This document shows positions 27,890-36,487 of a DNA stretch of 64,000 nucleotides, piece by piece. This stretch comes from Sulfurovum sp. (GTDB lineage Bacteria > Campylobacterota > Campylobacteria > Campylobacterales > Sulfurovaceae). The translations under genes and the position numbers were made by a program. Location: positions 1-64,000 of the forward strand of contig JAMOTA010000050.1 of assembly GCA_027068435.1 (NCBI GenBank). Reading direction: 5' to 3'. The notes beneath the pieces were generated by a model. It ran no database searches, was not told where the DNA came from, and saw only the letters and a list, made by a program, of their open reading frames with translations. How positions within the stretch are numbered: position 1 is the first letter of the stretch; every line of letters starts with the position of its first letter.

Positions 27890-27935
27890 TTGAACTTAGT
27901 AAAACTTCTCTAAAGAGGTTTTACTAAATTCAAAT
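27890..27935. other. Long imperfect stem-loop between uppP and deaD
   Basis: TTTGAA..TAGTAAAAC..CTCT pairs with AGAG..GTTTTACTA..TTCAAA around a 2-nt loop (about 19 pairs with small mismatches). It may end uppP transcription or structure the deaD leader. It lacks a clear U-run on either strand. Confidence 0.5.
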
Positions 27936-27963
27936 GTAGAGTCAAGTTTATTAAGCCTACAGA

Positions 27964-28728
27964 TTAAAGTATGATTAACAGCAATATACCAAAAACTATC
28001 CTATAGATACCAAATGGTACAAAGCTAAAACGTTGTATGAAGACTAAAAAGAGTTTAACAGTAATATATGCAACTACAAAAGAGACTACAAAGCCAACTG
28101 CAAAAGCTGTTAAATCTGCATGAACTAAGTCTTTATAATGTTTTAACAAAGAGTACCCACCTACTGCACCCATAACAGGAATAGCCAATAAAAATGAAAA
28201 GTCAGAAGATACTTTTCTGTCAAGTCCAGTTAAAAGTCCACCAATAATAGTTGCACCTGAACGACTTGTACCTGGGATAATAGCAAATATTTGTGAGATA
28301 CCTATCCATAATGCTTGTTTATAACTTACACTCTCTACGTCTTTAGCATAGTTCTTTTTCTCTTTGTAAAAGTACTCTACTACTAAAAAAATCACGCCAC
28401 CTATTATAAACATATATGCAACTGTCTTTACATTAAACAGTACATCAATATAATCTTTTATAAGGAAACCTGCAATTGCAAATGGTATAAAAGCTAACAT
28501 AATTTTTAACCATAAATCAACTTTTTTTAATGATAACTTTTCACGATAAATAAGCATGACTGCTAATATAGTAGAAAATTGAATAATAATTTCATAAGCA
28601 TTTACCACACTATTTTCAGGAATACCTAAAAACTTTCCTGCAACTATCATGTGTCCTGTTGAGGAGATGGGGAGAAATTCAGTAAAACCTTCAATAATAC
28701 CTATGATGATTGCTTGAAAAATATCCAT
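27964..28728 (-). CDS. uppP: Undecaprenyl-diphosphatase
   Basis: 254 residues, an eight-helix membrane protein. Active-site motifs are EGFTEFLPISSTGHMIVAG-like (EGFTEFLPISSTGHM near residue 14) and PGTSRSGATI. It recycles the C55 lipid carrier of peptidoglycan and O-antigen synthesis, and confers bacitracin tolerance (BacA). The gene is alone on the minus strand between deaD and the degraded ABC remnant. Confidence 0.95.
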   Translation of the reverse strand: MDIFQAIIIGIIEGFTEFLPISSTGHMIVAGKFLGIPENSVVNAYEIIIQFSTILAVMLIYREKLSLKKVDLWLKIMLAFIPFAIAGFLIKDYIDVLFNVKTVAYMFIIGGVIFLVVEYFYKEKKNYAKDVESVSYKQALWIGISQIFAIIPGTSRSGATIIGGLLTGLDRKVSSDFSFLLAIPVMGAVGGYSLLKHYKDLVHADLTAFAVGFVVSFVVAYITVKLFLVFIQRFSFVPFGIYRIVFGILLLIIL

Positions 28729-28759
28729 TTATTTCCTTAATTCACGTAGTTTACAGCAT

Positions 28760-29263
28760 TTAAGAGAAATAGATCTCATCTTTTGCTAACAGTGCGTGAG
28801 GTGTACCACTGTCAATAACTTTGCCATCTTCTAACACATAAATAAACTCTGCACTTTTTATGGTGCTAAGTCTATGTGCAATACTTAGTGCCTCTTGTAC
28901 CTTTTCATTACTATACGCTTCAGCAAGTGTTAGATTAAATAACATTGTATCATTAAAGAGTTTAGGATGTTGTAAGATAAGATGAATATTTTTTCTAATA
29001 GTCGAAAGTTTTAAAGCGTTATTGGAAGTTTTTGCATAGATACTGTTTATACGCCCACATGCTACTTTAGCTGTTGCCAATACATACTGAAAGTTAATAA
29101 TATCTTGAATGAGTGAGACCATAACCCAAAGATAAGAGAAGATAGCCAACATTAGACCTACATGCATCATCTCATACTCTTTCAAGGAGACTCTTTTAAG
29201 ATGATTTAGCATAGATTGCCTATTCCTTTTTCTTACCCTTAGCTTCAGGTTCAATAAATTCAC
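28760..29263 (-). pseudogene. Remnant of an ABC exporter (internally deleted)
   Basis: The 167-codon frame is a collage of an MsbA/lipid-exporter-type ABC transporter. A membrane segment (about 32-60) is followed by a Q-loop region (ILQHPKLFNDTMLFNLTLA) and then directly by the H-loop (AHRLSTIKSA) and C-terminal part (YVLEDGKVIDSGTPHALL). Walker A, the LSGGQ signature and Walker B are all missing, so ATP hydrolysis is impossible. The gene overlaps the UvrD-like coding end by 44 nt. The likely true start is ATG 29212. It reads as a decayed gene, not a functional protein. Confidence 0.72.
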
Positions 29264-31274
29264 CTTTTATGAGTCCTGCTTCATGCAAAAACTGTGAAGG
29301 TTTATACTCTATTTTCTTGACCTTGTCATAGTTGGCTAGAGAGAGGTAGAGTCTATCTTTGGCTCTTGTTACTGCTACATAAAAGAGACGACGCTCTTCA
29401 TCTATGCTACTCATCATTCTTCTGTTAGGAAATCTTCCATCTACTAAGTCAACCACATAAACTTCTGCAAACTCTAACCCTTTACTTGCATGTACAGTAA
29501 GTAGATTAACTCCTTCCCCTTCACTTAACTCACCACCACCTAATATCATAGCATTTACAAAACGTCTTAACTCTCTGTATTGACGTGAGAGCTGAAGTAG
29601 AAGTCCTGCTTTACGTTCTATTCTCTCTTTAGCCTGTCTCTTTTTCTCTTCATCTAACTCACCAGACTTTAATCTTCCTCTTTGCGTAGAGAGTATATCT
29701 ATAATGTTTTTATAAAGTTTAGAGACAATAGCCGTTTGAAGTATCTTAGCAGGATTCTCCATACCTCTTAGTTCATTCATGAGTGAGTAAAAATCATTAA
29801 AAAACTTTACCCCATCTTGTATAATTTTAGGATGTTTAAGTAGAGGATGTCCATAAACCTTAGCATCTAACTCTAAATGTCTAAATCTTGAAGCAGAACC
29901 TATCTCATCGTCATCATCAAAAAGCCCTAATTGCACATTTTTATTTGGATTTAGTTTAGGTAAATCATTCTGTGTAGGGTAAAGTACACCCTGCATGAAA
30001 TTTCCTTTACCAAAGTATAAAAAACATTGGAAAAACTCTTTAGCGAGTGCAGAACCCACACCTGAAGCGTATTCAAAGATATGAATAAATGCCATCATAT
30101 CTTTAGGATTTACCATTAAAGAGAGTAAATCTAACAAAAATTTTATCTCTTTAGCATCAAAAAAACTTGTTCCACCCTTACGTTTACAAGCAACCCCTAA
30201 CTCTCTAAGAGAAGCTTCTATTCCATCTGCTGATGAGTTATTTCTAAAGATAATAGCAATATCATCATTTGGAGTATATGTATGTTTTATAGCCTGAGCA
30301 ATAGCTTGATACTGTTCAAAAAGATCTTTATACATAAGAAGCTTAGGTGGATGTGTTTTTCCTATACGCCCCACCACAAGTTTTTTAGGGTAAATCCTCT
30401 CATTTCTCTCTATTACACGATTGGCTAAAGAGAGTATAGGTGCAGTTGAGCGGTAGTTAATTGAGAGGGTAAAGACTTTAGCATCATGATAACGTGTAGA
30501 GTATGTAGCTATATTTTCAATATTTGCACCATTGAATGCGTAAATACTTTGGTCATAATCACCCACACAAAAAAGAGCTGTAGGTTTAAGTGCATCTATT
30601 AAAGCACCTTGTAGAGTGTTTGTATCTTGATATTCATCTACAAGTACTTCATCAAAATGGATTATATGATCTTCTAAATGAGATTTAATACGTAGCAGAA
30701 GGTCATTAAAAGAGGCAAAACCATAGTCAACTTTTTCTCTCTCAAACTCCTCTGCAATATCCATATATACATCCATGATAACCTCATGCTCTGGATACTT
30801 TTCTAAAAACCATACATCAAATACTTCTAACGAAGCATTTTGATAAAGACTATACATCTCATAGAGAAACGTAGCAGAAAAAGGGGCTAAAGGGAGATTC
30901 ATTCTTTCAAAATTACGTTTTTCGTAAATACTACGAAAAAGTGTTTTTAACTCTGAGGGTTGTTTCAGTGCAAGATTTGGATGAAGTACTTTAAGCCATC
31001 TATAACTTACTGCATGAAAAGTGCCAGACTCTATTTGAGAAACTACTTTTTTAGGAAAATAGCGTTCAAGACGTGCTATCATCTCTCCTGCTGCTTTGTT
31101 AGTAAAGGTAAGAAGTAGTATTTTAGAAGGTTCTACACCTTTATGAAGTAAATGTGCAATACGCCCTACGATAGTAGAGGTCTTCCCCGTACCAGCAGAG
31201 GCAATAATAAGATTATGTCCTAAAGGTGCAGTAGCAGCTTTACGCTGGTCATCATTGAGAGAGCTAAGGGGCAA
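29220..31274 (-). CDS. UvrD/PcrA-like ATP-dependent DNA helicase
   Basis: 684 residues, SF1A helicase. Motifs: Q motif LNDDQRKAAT, Walker A ASAGTGKTST, Ia LLLTFTNKAAGEM, II LVDEYQDTN, III VGDYDQSIYAFNGA, IV SINYRST and VI VAVTRAKDRLYL. It unwinds DNA in repair or replication restart. It directly follows a small unknown gene with no gap. A possible Rep-type role cannot be separated from UvrD by eye. The C-terminal tail is short. Confidence 0.93.
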   Translation of the reverse strand: MPLSSLNDDQRKAATAPLGHNLIIASAGTGKTSTIVGRIAHLLHKGVEPSKILLLTFTNKAAGEMIARLERYFPKKVVSQIESGTFHAVSYRWLKVLHPNLALKQPSELKTLFRSIYEKRNFERMNLPLAPFSATFLYEMYSLYQNASLEVFDVWFLEKYPEHEVIMDVYMDIAEEFEREKVDYGFASFNDLLLRIKSHLEDHIIHFDEVLVDEYQDTNTLQGALIDALKPTALFCVGDYDQSIYAFNGANIENIATYSTRYHDAKVFTLSINYRSTAPILSLANRVIERNERIYPKKLVVGRIGKTHPPKLLMYKDLFEQYQAIAQAIKHTYTPNDDIAIIFRNNSSADGIEASLRELGVACKRKGGTSFFDAKEIKFLLDLLSLMVNPKDMMAFIHIFEYASGVGSALAKEFFQCFLYFGKGNFMQGVLYPTQNDLPKLNPNKNVQLGLFDDDDEIGSASRFRHLELDAKVYGHPLLKHPKIIQDGVKFFNDFYSLMNELRGMENPAKILQTAIVSKLYKNIIDILSTQRGRLKSGELDEEKKRQAKERIERKAGLLLQLSRQYRELRRFVNAMILGGGELSEGEGVNLLTVHASKGLEFAEVYVVDLVDGRFPNRRMMSSIDEERRLFYVAVTRAKDRLYLSLANYDKVKKIEYKPSQFLHEAGLIKGEFIEPEAKGKKKE

Positions 31275-31613
31275 CTATTTTTGACCAATAATATAATAAG
31301 TATTTTTATTCTCTACTTTTTGAAGTTCAACTTTGTATTTATCTGCCCAGTGTTCAACAACTTCATTAAATGCAGAGAGATTATCTGCCGAAGGGTCTTC
31401 ATGACATTTTATTTTTAAATGATCTGTAGAGTTTGACATAGCGATAAAAGCTTTTTCTACCGCTAAAGCATCATGCAAAGAGAGTATATGTTGAGAGAAG
31501 TGTTCAAAACCTTTAGTGTTTTCAATAATTCTATTCATCTGTGTAAATTCAGATTCATTTTTTGGGTAGCCAAGTTGTACTAAAAGTACTTCTGATGTTA
31601 ATTTTATATGCAT
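31275..31613 (-). CDS. Conserved-looking protein of unknown function
   Basis: 112 residues, cytosolic, with no signal or membrane segment. It is rich in His (HFSQHILSLHDA) and has a helix-strand end (KVELQKVENKNTYYIIGQK). I do not recognise a family. It abuts the UvrD-like start (no gap) and sits 15 nt after the upstream unknown gene, so the three share a transcript. Nucleic-acid metabolism is a guess from context only. Confidence 0.55.
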   Translation of the reverse strand: MHIKLTSEVLLVQLGYPKNESEFTQMNRIIENTKGFEHFSQHILSLHDALAVEKAFIAMSNSTDHLKIKCHEDPSADNLSAFNEVVEHWADKYKVELQKVENKNTYYIIGQK

Positions 31614-31628
31614 AAGTATCTCCTAAAT

Positions 31629-32162
31629 TTAAGTAGATGGTACATTTACTTTTTCTATAAGCTCTTTGTAGTGTTCAAGATTTTGAAACGCTTTCTCATA
31701 ACGCCAACGTAAAACAAACTCTATAATCTCATTTTTCAATGTTTCATCTAAAGTTTCAGCTTTTCCAAAATACCCCAATGAGATATTTTTGGCACGTTTT
31801 TTACCATTCTTATCTGGCTCATAGGTAATAGCAATAACTTGTATATATTTGCCTTCACGAACTTGACCAAAATCTTCTTCTTTTAAACCAATACCTGAAA
31901 GGTTCATTGCTTTATAGATAAATATTTGACTAAAGTCAGGCGATTTTTCAAAAATACCAAGTTTTTTATAGAGTATCTTTACTCTCACAATATTGTTCTT
32001 TCGTATCTCATCTGAACTTAGAGTAGCGTTCTCTGCTCTAAGTTCAGATGTTGCATTAGTATTTACCGTTTTCAATTTAAACAGAGAATTCACTTCTCTT
32101 ATTTCCAATTTTTCTTCTAAACGATTATTAAGTGCTTTAAGTTTTTCTAAACTACGCGACAT
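31629..32162 (-). CDS. Protein of unknown function with a large internal inverted repeat
   Basis: 177 residues, lysine-rich and mostly soluble. The N-terminal third is a likely coiled coil (LEKLKALNNRLEEKLEIRE). The middle (about 95-140) reads like strands around GIGLKEEDFGQVREGKYIQV. No family recognised. Its coding DNA contains a perfect 15-bp inverted repeat at 32009-32050, within codons about 38-51, which is unusual for a gene body. It leads a minus-strand run into the UvrD-like gene. Confidence 0.55.
   Translation of the reverse strand: MSRSLEKLKALNNRLEEKLEIREVNSLFKLKTVNTNATSELRAENATLSSDEIRKNNIVRVKILYKKLGIFEKSPDFSQIFIYKAMNLSGIGLKEEDFGQVREGKYIQVIAITYEPDKNGKKRAKNISLGYFGKAETLDETLKNEIIEFVLRWRYEKAFQNLEHYKELIEKVNVPST
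32009..32050. repeat. Perfect 15-bp inverted repeat inside a coding sequence
   Basis: CATCTGAACTTAGAG at 32009-32023 is the exact reverse complement of 32036-32050, with a 12-nt loop. It falls in the unknown 177-residue gene, encoding about residues 38-51 (SELRAENATLSSDE). Confidence 0.85.
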
Positions 32163-32402
32163 GAATTCCCTTTCTATGGGTTATTATAAACACATAAAAA
32201 TCATATTATTGAAATTATTTTACATGATATTTATTAATAGACAGTTTAAATTATAGTGAATAATATCAGGTTTTCTATTTTTTAATGTAAATATCATTAA
32301 ATAGCAGTTTATATTATCTAGTATTCTCCTACTGTACGCTTATTCTTAATACTTTTTTAGATAAAATTATTATAAATATAATTATGAATAGATAGGTTTA
32401 AA

Positions 32403-33665
32403 ATGGATTATTTACAGATAAACGGCGGTAAAGAATTAAGCGGTGAGGTAACAATTAGTGGAGCTAAAAATGCAGCACTTCCTATTATTGCTGCGACAAT
32501 ACTTAGTGACAATGAGGTAATATTAACTAACCTTCCTAATGTTGTAGATATTCGCACACTACTTAATCTGCTTACAATGTTAGGTGGAAGTGTAGAGCAT
32601 AATGCTACAGTTGCAAAAGTTAACAATGGTAGTATTACTTCTACGAAAGCTGTTTATGAAATCGTCTCTCAGATGCGTGCTTCTATTTTAGTTTTAGGAC
32701 CACTACTTGCTAGATTTGGTGAGTGTGAAGTGAGTCTTCCTGGTGGTTGTGCTATAGGACAACGTCCTATTGATCTACACTTAAAAGCATTAGAGTCTAT
32801 GGGGGCAACTATAGAGATAAAAAGTGGTTATGTTCATGCTATGGCACCCAATGGTCTTAAGGGTGCAAGAATAATTTTCGATAAAATTACTGTAGGTGGT
32901 ACAGAAAATATTGTTATGGCAGCAGCACTTGCAGAGGGAACAACCACTATTATCAATGCAGCCAAAGAGCCTGAAGTTGTACAGCTTTGTGAAATGATTG
33001 CAGAAGCAGGAGTAAAAATAACAGGGATAGGGAGCAATGAACTTACCATAGAAGGTACTAATAAAAAACCTCTTCAATTTAAACCTCTTGAGATTATTCC
33101 TGATCGTATAGAGGCGGGAACATACCTATGTGCAGGAGCGATTACTCACTCTACTATTACACTCAATAAAGTAAATCCTCAACACATTAGAGCTTCAACA
33201 GAAAAACTAGAATCTATGGGTTGTACCTTTGATATTGACAAAGATAGTATGACTATATATCCACCTAAAGAGCTTAAACCTGTTAACCTTATTACTATAG
33301 AGTACCCTGGTTTTCCTACAGATATGCAAGCCCAGTTTATGGCAGTTGCGGTGATGTCAAAAGGTGAAAGCCTCATAGAAGAGCGTCTTTTTGAGAACCG
33401 TTTTATGCATGTGAGTGAACTTAACCGTCTTGGAGCAGATATTTGGCTTAAAAGTAATACCGCAGCAGTAAAAGGGGTAGAGAAACTTTATGGAGCAGAT
33501 ATTATGGCTACAGATTTGAGAGCATCATCTGCACTGGTGTTAGCAGCACTAGTGGCAGAAGGAACAACCAATGTACACCGTATTTACCATTTAGACCGTG
33601 GTTATGATGATTTAGAAGGTAAACTTTCTGCACTTGGTGCTGATATTGTAAGAAAAAAAGTATAA
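32403..33665 (+). CDS. murA: UDP-N-acetylglucosamine 1-carboxyvinyltransferase
   Basis: 420 residues, standard MurA. The catalytic loop is [12 protein letters not shown] with C116, the fosfomycin target cysteine. The N-terminal [11 protein letters not shown] and the late [14 protein letters not shown] support the two-domain inside-out barrel. It starts peptidoglycan synthesis from UDP-GlcNAc and PEP. The leader has an AGGTTT-type ribosome-binding site, and about 240 bp of AT-rich spacer upstream is shared with the divergent unknown gene. Confidence 0.96.
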   Translation: MDYLQINGGKELSGEVTISGAKNAALPIIAATILSDNEVILTNLPNVVDIRTLLNLLTMLGGSVEHNATVAKVNNGSITSTKAVYEIVSQMRASILVLGPLLARFGECEVSLPGGCAIGQRPIDLHLKALESMGATIEIKSGYVHAMAPNGLKGARIIFDKITVGGTENIVMAAALAEGTTTIINAAKEPEVVQLCEMIAEAGVKITGIGSNELTIEGTNKKPLQFKPLEIIPDRIEAGTYLCAGAITHSTITLNKVNPQHIRASTEKLESMGCTFDIDKDSMTIYPPKELKPVNLITIEYPGFPTDMQAQFMAVAVMSKGESLIEERLFENRFMHVSELNRLGADIWLKSNTAAVKGVEKLYGADIMATDLRASSALVLAALVAEGTTNVHRIYHLDRGYDDLEGKLSALGADIVRKKV

Positions 33666-33709
33666 TGATTTTCATAAATTTTAATTTATAAAAGCTCATT
33701 ATAATATAA

Positions 33710-33746
33710 AAATTGGTATTATCATTTTAGGTTATAATACCAATTT
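33710..33746. promoter_or_regulatory. 13-bp inverted repeat overlapping a -10 box before the CZB gene
   Basis: AAATTGGTATTAT and ATAATACCAATTT form perfect 13-bp arms around an 11-nt loop. The right arm begins inside a TATAAT box (33733-33738) and ends 8 nt before the ATG. It could be an operator covering the promoter, or a transcript hairpin that ends murA. Confidence 0.55.
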
Positions 33747-33754
33747 AAAGGCTA

Positions 33755-34219
33755 TTGATGAAAAAAAATGAAATTTTAACACAACTACGTACAGCAAAAG
33801 CTGCCCATATTAATTGGGTACAACGTGCAAAACTTTTAATTTCTGGTTTTGAAATAGATAAAGAGTCTATCCCTGTAAACTCAACACAGTGTCGTTTCGG
33901 AAAATGGTTTTATGCTGATGCACAGAGACTAAATGGTTTACGTAACAACCCTTTAGAGTGTATGGCAGATATAGAGCAACTCCATTTTCAACTTCATGAC
34001 ATCTATATGGATATTTACAAAATATTTTATGATACCCAGACTCAAGGATTTTTCAGTAAATTATTTGGGAAGAAAAAATCTATTTCTACTAATAATAAAG
34101 AGTTAGCAAAAGATTATTATAACTCTATGGAAGAGGTATCTAAACATCTAATAGAACATATAAACCGTATGGAAAGACGTATTGTTGCAGTACCTGAAAG
34201 TGAATTATTAGATATATAA
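33755..34219 (+). CDS. CZB-domain (chemoreceptor zinc-binding) protein
   Basis: 154 residues. CZB zinc ligands are complete: H18 in AHINW, C46 in CRFGKW, then H77 and H81 in LHFQLH. CZB domains bind Zn2+ through three His and one Cys and tune chemoreceptors or diguanylate cyclases, e.g. to hypochlorous acid or zinc. Here it is a stand-alone domain with a helical tail, no membrane anchor. It may dock onto a receptor encoded elsewhere. A palindrome overlaps its promoter. Confidence 0.85.
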   Translation: MMKKNEILTQLRTAKAAHINWVQRAKLLISGFEIDKESIPVNSTQCRFGKWFYADAQRLNGLRNNPLECMADIEQLHFQLHDIYMDIYKIFYDTQTQGFFSKLFGKKKSISTNNKELAKDYYNSMEEVSKHLIEHINRMERRIVAVPESELLDI

Positions 34220-34234
34220 TTCAGAAGATTCAGA

Positions 34235-34262
34235 TACAGTAGAAAGTGACTTCTCTACTGTA
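34235..34262 (+). terminator. Terminator after the CZB gene
   Basis: TACAGTAG pairs with CTACTGTA (8 bp) plus AAG/CTT with a small bulge, followed by AATTTTTATTTA, 15 nt beyond the stop. It separates the CZB gene from the convergent lysine-rich gene. Confidence 0.6.
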
Positions 34263-34267
34263 AATTT

Positions 34268-34483
34268 TTATTTAGACTTTTTTTTACTTTTTTTAGAGTT
34301 CTTTTTATCAGTTTTTTTACTTTTCTCTAATTTTTTTGTTTTTTGTTTTTTTTCTACTCTCTTTTTTTCACTCTTTTTCTCTGCTTTTTTTACTTTTTTC
34401 TTCTCACTCTTTTTTTTCTCAATTTTTAGTAACGCTTTTTTAGCTTTTTTCTTTTCATCTTTCTTTTTTATATCTTTAGCCAT
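34268..34483 (-). CDS. Lysine-rich low-complexity mini-protein
   Basis: 71 residues of which 38 are lysine by my count, with KKK, EKK and SEKK runs and no hydrophobic core. It has a proper ribosome-binding site (AAAGGAGTCATT before the ATG), a good sign that it is translated. The composition recalls histone-H1-like or ribosome-associated basic proteins of bacteria, but low-complexity homology is unreliable. It may bind nucleic acid or act as a spermidine-like counter-ion. Function unknown. Confidence 0.6.
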   Translation of the reverse strand: MAKDIKKKDEKKKAKKALLKIEKKKSEKKKVKKAEKKSEKKRVEKKQKTKKLEKSKKTDKKNSKKSKKKSK

Positions 34484-34551
34484 AATGACTCCTTTATTTG
34501 ATGTTATTTATTATATGACTTTCATAAATGAATGTCAAGATAAGAAAAAGA

Positions 34552-34573
34552 AAAGTATAACAATTTGACATAC
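34552..34573 (+). promoter_or_regulatory. 22-bp operator-like element before mltG, shared with dinB
   Basis: The sequence here is 20 of 22 identical to 53031-53052 before dinB. It contains AATTTGACATAC and lies exactly as far from the mltG -10 box as its twin does from dinB's. The full palindrome is present only at dinB. A common DNA-binding regulator is inferred. Confidence 0.5.
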
Positions 34574-34599
34574 AATTAAAAATTGTAACGCTACTATGC

Positions 34600-34605
34600 T
34601 ATAAT
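34600..34605 (+). promoter_or_regulatory. Extended -10 box of mltG
   Basis: TATAAT with an upstream TGC (TGnTATAAT). Transcription should begin about 34612, only 2-3 nt before the ATG at 34614, so the mRNA would be essentially leaderless. No ribosome-binding site is seen. Confidence 0.55.
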
Positions 34606-34613
34606 ACTATCTA

Positions 34614-35732
34614 ATGAAAAAGATACTATTAATCCCAACCTTAGCACTTATATATATAATTGAAGCTACTCTAGTACTCTCTATTGTCTTACTCTATTAT
34701 TATTTGTTACCTATAAGCTCGGAAACAAAGGTATTCTATGTTCCAGATACATCAACAAAAAGCACTATTAAAACCTTAAAAAAGAACGATTACAAACTCT
34801 CATGGATAGATGAACTCCTTATAAAAGAGATACCCCCTTTAGAAAAAGGGTGGTATAGTGTAGAAAACAGTACCCATAGAGTAGATTTTTTCAACTCCTT
34901 AGATAGTAAAAAAACAAAAACTATGGAGATAGTAGTCTTTGCGGGGGAGACTAAACAAGAGCTTATCAAGCGTTTAGCCAATGATTTAAAGTTAGATAAA
35001 GAGAAACTTTTAAAAAGATACAATGTTCTTTCACGCTACAAAGAGGGAGAGATTATTGCACAACGTTATACTGTTGCACGTAACGCTAAAGAGAAGAGTA
35101 TTATTACGTATCTTTTTAACATCTCACATGGAATAATGAGAAACTTTAAAACTAATTCTCACACACAACAAGATATTTTAACTATCGCTTCTATTATCCA
35201 AAAAGAGAGTAACTCCATAGACGAGATGGCTATTATCTCTTCGGTGATACATAACCGTTTAGATAAAAATATGAAACTACAAATGGATAGTACACTAAAT
35301 CATGGAGAGTTCTCACATAAAGTTGTTACACCAGAGCGTATTAAAAACGATAACAGCAAATACAATACCTATAAATACAGAGGCTTACCTCCTACACCAC
35401 TTAGTAGTGTTACGCGTGACGCACTAGTCGCTGCTGTACATCCTATAGAGAGTGATTATATATTTTTTATGCTCAAACCTAATGGTGATCATACCTTTGC
35501 AGTTACATATGATGAGCATTTAAAAAATATTCGTTCTTTTAGAAGATATCAAAAACTAAAAAAAGCACCTGTTGTACGTACAGTTAAAAATGTCAAATTA
35601 GAAAATAAACCTTTAGTTTTAAACAGTAAGATAGAAGAACTTAAGCCTTTAAATACTTTTATGGGAGCGTATGAGTATAGTGACCTTTTTAAAAAAGTAG
35701 ATTTAACAATGGAACCTAAATATCACTTTTAG
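34614..35732 (+). CDS. mltG: Endolytic murein transglycosylase MltG (YceG-like)
   Basis: 372 residues. One N-terminal membrane helix (LIPTLALIYIIEATLVLSIVLLYY region) anchors a periplasmic YceG domain. The family's catalytic segment is visible as ASIIQKESNS with the glutamate (about residue 200), QMDSTLNHG and TPLSSVTRDALVAAVHP. It cuts nascent glycan strands to terminate their growth. A tail of about 60 residues follows the domain. No ribosome-binding site precedes the ATG, because the -10 box sits right before it. Confidence 0.92.
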   Translation: MKKILLIPTLALIYIIEATLVLSIVLLYYYLLPISSETKVFYVPDTSTKSTIKTLKKNDYKLSWIDELLIKEIPPLEKGWYSVENSTHRVDFFNSLDSKKTKTMEIVVFAGETKQELIKRLANDLKLDKEKLLKRYNVLSRYKEGEIIAQRYTVARNAKEKSIITYLFNISHGIMRNFKTNSHTQQDILTIASIIQKESNSIDEMAIISSVIHNRLDKNMKLQMDSTLNHGEFSHKVVTPERIKNDNSKYNTYKYRGLPPTPLSSVTRDALVAAVHPIESDYIFFMLKPNGDHTFAVTYDEHLKNIRSFRRYQKLKKAPVVRTVKNVKLENKPLVLNSKIEELKPLNTFMGAYEYSDLFKKVDLTMEPKYHF

Positions 35733-35800
35733 CTTATCCATGTATAATCTCATTTCATACTATAGATAGTGAGTCTATAAAATTATACTAAGGTTTTCTT

Positions 35801-36487
35801 TTGAAATTTATTCATAAAAAAGTCATTATTTTTGACTTAGATGGTACACTTATCAACAGTGTACCAGATTTGGCATTGGCACTGAACCATATGTTAAAAA
35901 CACTAAATCGTGCAGAGTTTTCTGAGGACATTATAGATGGTTGGGTAGGAAATGGTGCATCTACTTTAGTCAAACGTGCATTATCAGGGCAAACTCAAAT
36001 AGATAATAATCTTGATACTCAACTATGTGAAGATGCCCTTAAAATATTTTTAGCCTTTTATGCCAAAAATCTATGTGTAGCTACACATGCTTACCCAGAT
36101 GTACTAAACACTCTACAGACACTAAAAAAAGAGGGTTACGTTTTAGCACTTGTAACCAACAAACCTTTTGCTTTTGTAGAACCTATTTTAAAAGGATTAG
36201 GATTAACAGATTTGTTTGAGGTTATCTTAGGTGGAGATAGTTTAAAAGAGAAAAAACCTAGTCCTATGCCTTTAGAGTATGTCTGTAATGAACTTAAAGT
36301 AACGAACAAAGAGTGTGTCATGGTAGGTGACTCTAAAAATGACATTTTAGCAGCAACAGCAGCTCATATGCAGAGTCTTGGTGTAAGTTACGGATACAAC
36401 TATGGTGAAAGTATAGATACCTATAAACCCGATGTTATTATAGATAATTTCAAAGATATTCTCAAATATTTTGATGGTCTAAAATGA
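35801..36487 (+). CDS. gph: Phosphoglycolate phosphatase-like HAD hydrolase (TTG start)
   Basis: 228 residues. HAD motifs: I FDLDGTLINS (9-18 region), II LVTNKPF with a threonine, III KPSPMP and IV MVGDSKNDILAA. The helical cap is of the Gph type. It removes phosphate from 2-phosphoglycolate, formed by DNA repair or by Rubisco oxygenation. The first codon is TTG, supported by an AAGG ribosome-binding site about 9 nt upstream; the next Met lies inside the domain. It overlaps the FAD oxidoreductase gene by 4 nt. Confidence 0.86.
   Translation: MKFIHKKVIIFDLDGTLINSVPDLALALNHMLKTLNRAEFSEDIIDGWVGNGASTLVKRALSGQTQIDNNLDTQLCEDALKIFLAFYAKNLCVATHAYPDVLNTLQTLKKEGYVLALVTNKPFAFVEPILKGLGLTDLFEVILGGDSLKEKKPSPMPLEYVCNELKVTNKECVMVGDSKNDILAATAAHMQSLGVSYGYNYGESIDTYKPDVIIDNFKDILKYFDGLK

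Noticed and set aside
28760-29263. A functional small membrane ABC protein
   Set aside because: All ATP-binding motifs except the Q- and H-loops are missing, and it overlaps the helicase gene, so decay is the better explanation.
34565-34605. TTGACA and TATAAT as -35/-10 pair of mltG
   Set aside because: Again 29 bp apart. The extended TGC-TATAAT suffices, and the TTGACA belongs to the shared 22-bp element.
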